Shown here: positions 6,088-7,626 of the stretch, piece after piece
Numbering within the stretch: position 1 is the first letter of the stretch
Layout of the letters: every line of letters begins with the position of its first letter
Source: an uncultured Bacteroidales bacterium
Lineage (GTDB): Bacteria; Bacteroidota; Bacteroidia; Bacteroidales; P3
Assembly (NCBI GenBank): GCA_947176325.1
Contig: CAMWQD010000053.1
Coordinates: 1-7,626, forward strand
Length of the DNA: 7,626 nt
Reading direction: 5' to 3'
Notes under the pieces: generated by a model
Told to the model about the DNA's origin: nothing
Databases searched by the model: none
The model's input: the letters and a program-made list of their open reading frames with translations, nothing else
Made by a program: the position numbers and the translations under genes

Positions 6088-6978
6088 ATGAATTATTATA
6101 GCGTCCGTTTGGAACACAGCCTCTCCGAAATCGAGACCGATCTTCTGACCGACGATCTGGCGGGTTTGGGATTCGAGAGTTTTGAAAGCGATGGTGCGGA
6201 GTCCGCTCATGCGGAGTCCGCCCGCGCCACGCAAACCCTCACCGCCTATATTCCCGCCCCGGCCTATGGCGTGGCGCGGGCGGACATCGACACGCTCCTG
6301 CAAGACTGCGGCGAGAAAATCATCACCCGCACCGATACCCTTATTCCCGACAAAGATTGGAACGCCGAGTGGGAGAAATCCTACACGCCCGTGCGCTTCG
6401 GCGATTTCTGCTACGTGCATGCCCCTTTTCATCAGCCTTTGGCACAAGTTCGCTACAATATCGAAATAGAGCCCAAAATGTCTTTCGGCACGGCGCATCA
6501 TCCCACCACCTCGCTGATGATAAGGTTTTTGGAAAGCGAGCCGCCCGCGGGCAAACGGGTGTTGGATATGGGTTGCGGCACGGGCGTGTTGGGCATTCTG
6601 TCGGGTATGCAGGGCGCGGAAAGCGTGTTGGGCATAGATATAGACGAATGGGCGTATAGAAACGCGCTCGAGAATGTGGCGCGCAACGGGCTTTCGGAAA
6701 GGATGCGTATCGAACAGGGCGATGCCTCGAACCTGCAAGGCAGGGAATTCGATGTGATTTTGGCCAATATCAACCGCAACATTCTTCTGCGCGACACGGC
6801 GGTGTATGCGGCCTGCCTGCCCGTGGGCGGCGTGCTGTATCTGAGCGGATTCTACAGACAGGATATGGATCTTCTTGAAAAGGAGTGCAACGCGCACAGA
6901 CTTTTCTATCAAAAACATATCGAAAAACAAGACGCGGGTGGCGAAACGTGGGCGGCGATGAAATTTCTCAAGAAGTGA
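6088..6978 (+). CDS. prmA: Ribosomal protein L11 methyltransferase
   Basis: A 296-residue SAM-dependent enzyme that methylates ribosomal protein L11. The N-terminal substrate-binding part (about 1-110) contains DKDWNAEWEKSYTPVRF (88-104). The methyltransferase fold follows: MSFGTAHHPTT (131-141), where the usual family pattern is FGTG-x-H, so A136 replaces a glycine; motif I VLDMGCGTGVLGI (158-170); the acidic loop GIDIDEWA (182-189); and motif IV DVILANINRNILL (222-234). The SAM site looks intact, so it is probably active. An extra stretch at about 36-48 contains the duplicated AESAH/AESAR and lies between segments that are adjacent in the Bacteroides relatives I remember. It sits 24 nt after tpiA and 2 nt before the next gene. 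Confidence 0.95.
   Translation: MNYYSVRLEHSLSEIETDLLTDDLAGLGFESFESDGAESAHAESARATQTLTAYIPAPAYGVARADIDTLLQDCGEKIITRTDTLIPDKDWNAEWEKSYTPVRFGDFCYVHAPFHQPLAQVRYNIEIEPKMSFGTAHHPTTSLMIRFLESEPPAGKRVLDMGCGTGVLGILSGMQGAESVLGIDIDEWAYRNALENVARNGLSERMRIEQGDASNLQGREFDVILANINRNILLRDTAVYAACLPVGGVLYLSGFYRQDMDLLEKECNAHRLFYQKHIEKQDAGGETWAAMKFLKK
6195..6221. repeat. Direct 12-bp duplication forming a near-palindrome inside prmA
   Basis: TGCGGAGTCCGC occurs at 6195-6206 and again at 6210-6221, separated by TCA, giving a 15-bp period that keeps the reading frame (AESAH then AESAR). The 11-mer GCGGAGTCCGC is itself palindromic apart from its central base. The two copies therefore also pair with each other as an 11-bp stem with one G-G mismatch and a TCAT loop. 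The feature falls in what seems to be an extra segment of the PrmA N-terminal domain. Confidence 0.8.
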
Positions 6979-6980
6979 GG

Positions 6981-7626
6981 ATGAAGTTCTGGGTTTCTCT
7001 TGGCTTGCTTTCCGTGTTGCTCGCGCCTGTGTGCGCCCAGCGCCGCGACCAGCCTTTGGGCGGGAACGCCGCCGATTTCGAGGCCGCATTGGGAGCGTAT
7101 ATGTTGGCCGACCCCAATCTCACCAAAGACGAAAAGGAACTTTTGCAGACGTGGACGGCGGGGTATCTGGATTATTTCTCATCCCTGCGCGCCGAGCGTC
7201 GGGAGGAGGTGGCCGAAATGGCGCGTATGGCGCATAAGGCCCGTGTGAAGGCCTATCCCGAACTGTATGCTTTCTTCCGCACGCAACAACTCATGCAGCA
7301 GCGGCATAATTCCGTTCAGGACGAATGGCTCGAGGCCCTGCGGCAAAAGTTGAAGAAAACCCGCACGCGGCATTTCAACACCTTGGTGGATCGCACCTAT
7401 AAATTGCTGGAGGAGGGCGAATTCTATAAGAGCAACGCCGCTTGGTGGCAGGGGGCGGAAATCGAATTCACCGTTCTCGAAATCAATTCCGAGCCCGTTT
7501 TCCGTTTCACCGATATAGACCTCAAGTGCCGCGCCTATAACGACAGCACCTGCATCTATGGCACGAGGGGCGATTATTATCCTCTCGCCGACCGTTTCGA
7601 GGGAAAGGGCGGGCGTGTGTATTGGG
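6981..7626 (+). CDS. Secreted protein of unknown function, N-terminal part
   Basis: This frame is open for 215 codons from the ATG and runs off the window. The product begins with a clear signal peptide: K2, a hydrophobic run (about residues 3-16) and a VCA-Q site, so cleavage after A19 is likely, sending it to the periplasm or outside. After that come about 110 mainly helical, charged residues rich in K, R and E. From about 155 there is a beta-rich segment (EIEFTVLEIN, then FRFTDIDLKC) ending in a GTRGDYYPL / GKGGRVYW pattern. As I recall, that pattern occurs in very long secreted Bacteroidota proteins of unknown function, so the full gene may be long. No catalytic motif is visible. The start is 2 nt after the prmA stop, implying coupled translation. 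Confidence 0.75.
   Translation, partial: MKFWVSLGLLSVLLAPVCAQRRDQPLGGNAADFEAALGAYMLADPNLTKDEKELLQTWTAGYLDYFSSLRAERREEVAEMARMAHKARVKAYPELYAFFRTQQLMQQRHNSVQDEWLEALRQKLKKTRTRHFNTLVDRTYKLLEEGEFYKSNAAWWQGAEIEFTVLEINSEPVFRFTDIDLKCRAYNDSTCIYGTRGDYYPLADRFEGKGGRVYW

Noticed and set aside
3946..7089. A 1047-codon open frame on the - strand across three genes
   Set aside because: It is exactly in register with three confident genes (membrane protein, tpiA, prmA) and exists because TTA, CTA and TCA are avoided there. Its product is rich in Arg and His without any recognisable domain, and no promoter or start signal was seen.
1..7626. Defence system, mobile element, CRISPR array or tRNA
   Set aside because: Every gene has a core-chromosome assignment or a plausible Bacteroidota relative. 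No transposase, integrase, array-like spaced repeats, tRNA cloverleaf or attachment-site duplication was seen.

Overview
The window looks like a stretch of core chromosome from a member of the Bacteroidota, most likely order Bacteroidales, with GC content somewhat above 50% by eye. The evidence is: three promoters matching the Bacteroidota sigma-ABfr consensus (TTG/TTTG, a 20-nt gap, then TAnnTTTG); few Shine-Dalgarno sequences; the folP-cdaA gene pair with no cdaR or glmM; and next to it a two-domain DUF1599 gene, a DoxX/MauE-type membrane protein of the kind called BT_3928 in Bacteroides, and tpiA. I see no tRNA, rRNA, IS element, phage gene, CRISPR array or defence system.

Layout, left to right. 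(1) gcvH (88-468, +), with its own promoter and an intrinsic terminator. (2) ychF (556-1659, +), with a clear Shine-Dalgarno sequence. (3) A leftward pair, folP then cdaA (3316 down to 1662), overlapping by 13 bp; cdaA meets ychF tail to tail with only 2 bp between the stop codons. (4) A rightward cluster starting at 3372: a duplicated-DUF1599 protein, a seven-helix DoxX/MauE-like protein with a thioredoxin-like tail, tpiA, prmA, and the beginning of a secreted protein cut by the window edge. Gaps in this cluster are 4, 42, 24 and 2 nt and no internal promoter or terminator was recognised, so it is probably one operon. No gene-free stretch exceeds 90 bases.

How the genes work together. gcvH is the lipoyl carrier of glycine cleavage, which feeds one-carbon units to folate; folP makes the pteroate core of folate; cdaA makes c-di-AMP; tpiA is glycolytic; ychF and prmA act at the ribosome. 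These are mostly housekeeping functions, and their proximity does not by itself define a pathway.

The most interesting signal is regulatory. The divergent folP-cdaA and DUF1599 operons appear to be driven by two promoters lying on the same 34 bp in opposite orientation, the -33 element of each falling at the edge of the other's -7 box within a TTGCAAA inverted repeat. The rightward one would give a nearly leaderless mRNA. Other points of interest are the redox-type membrane protein whose thioredoxin-like tail lacks a CXXC, and a repeated palindromic 12-mer in prmA.
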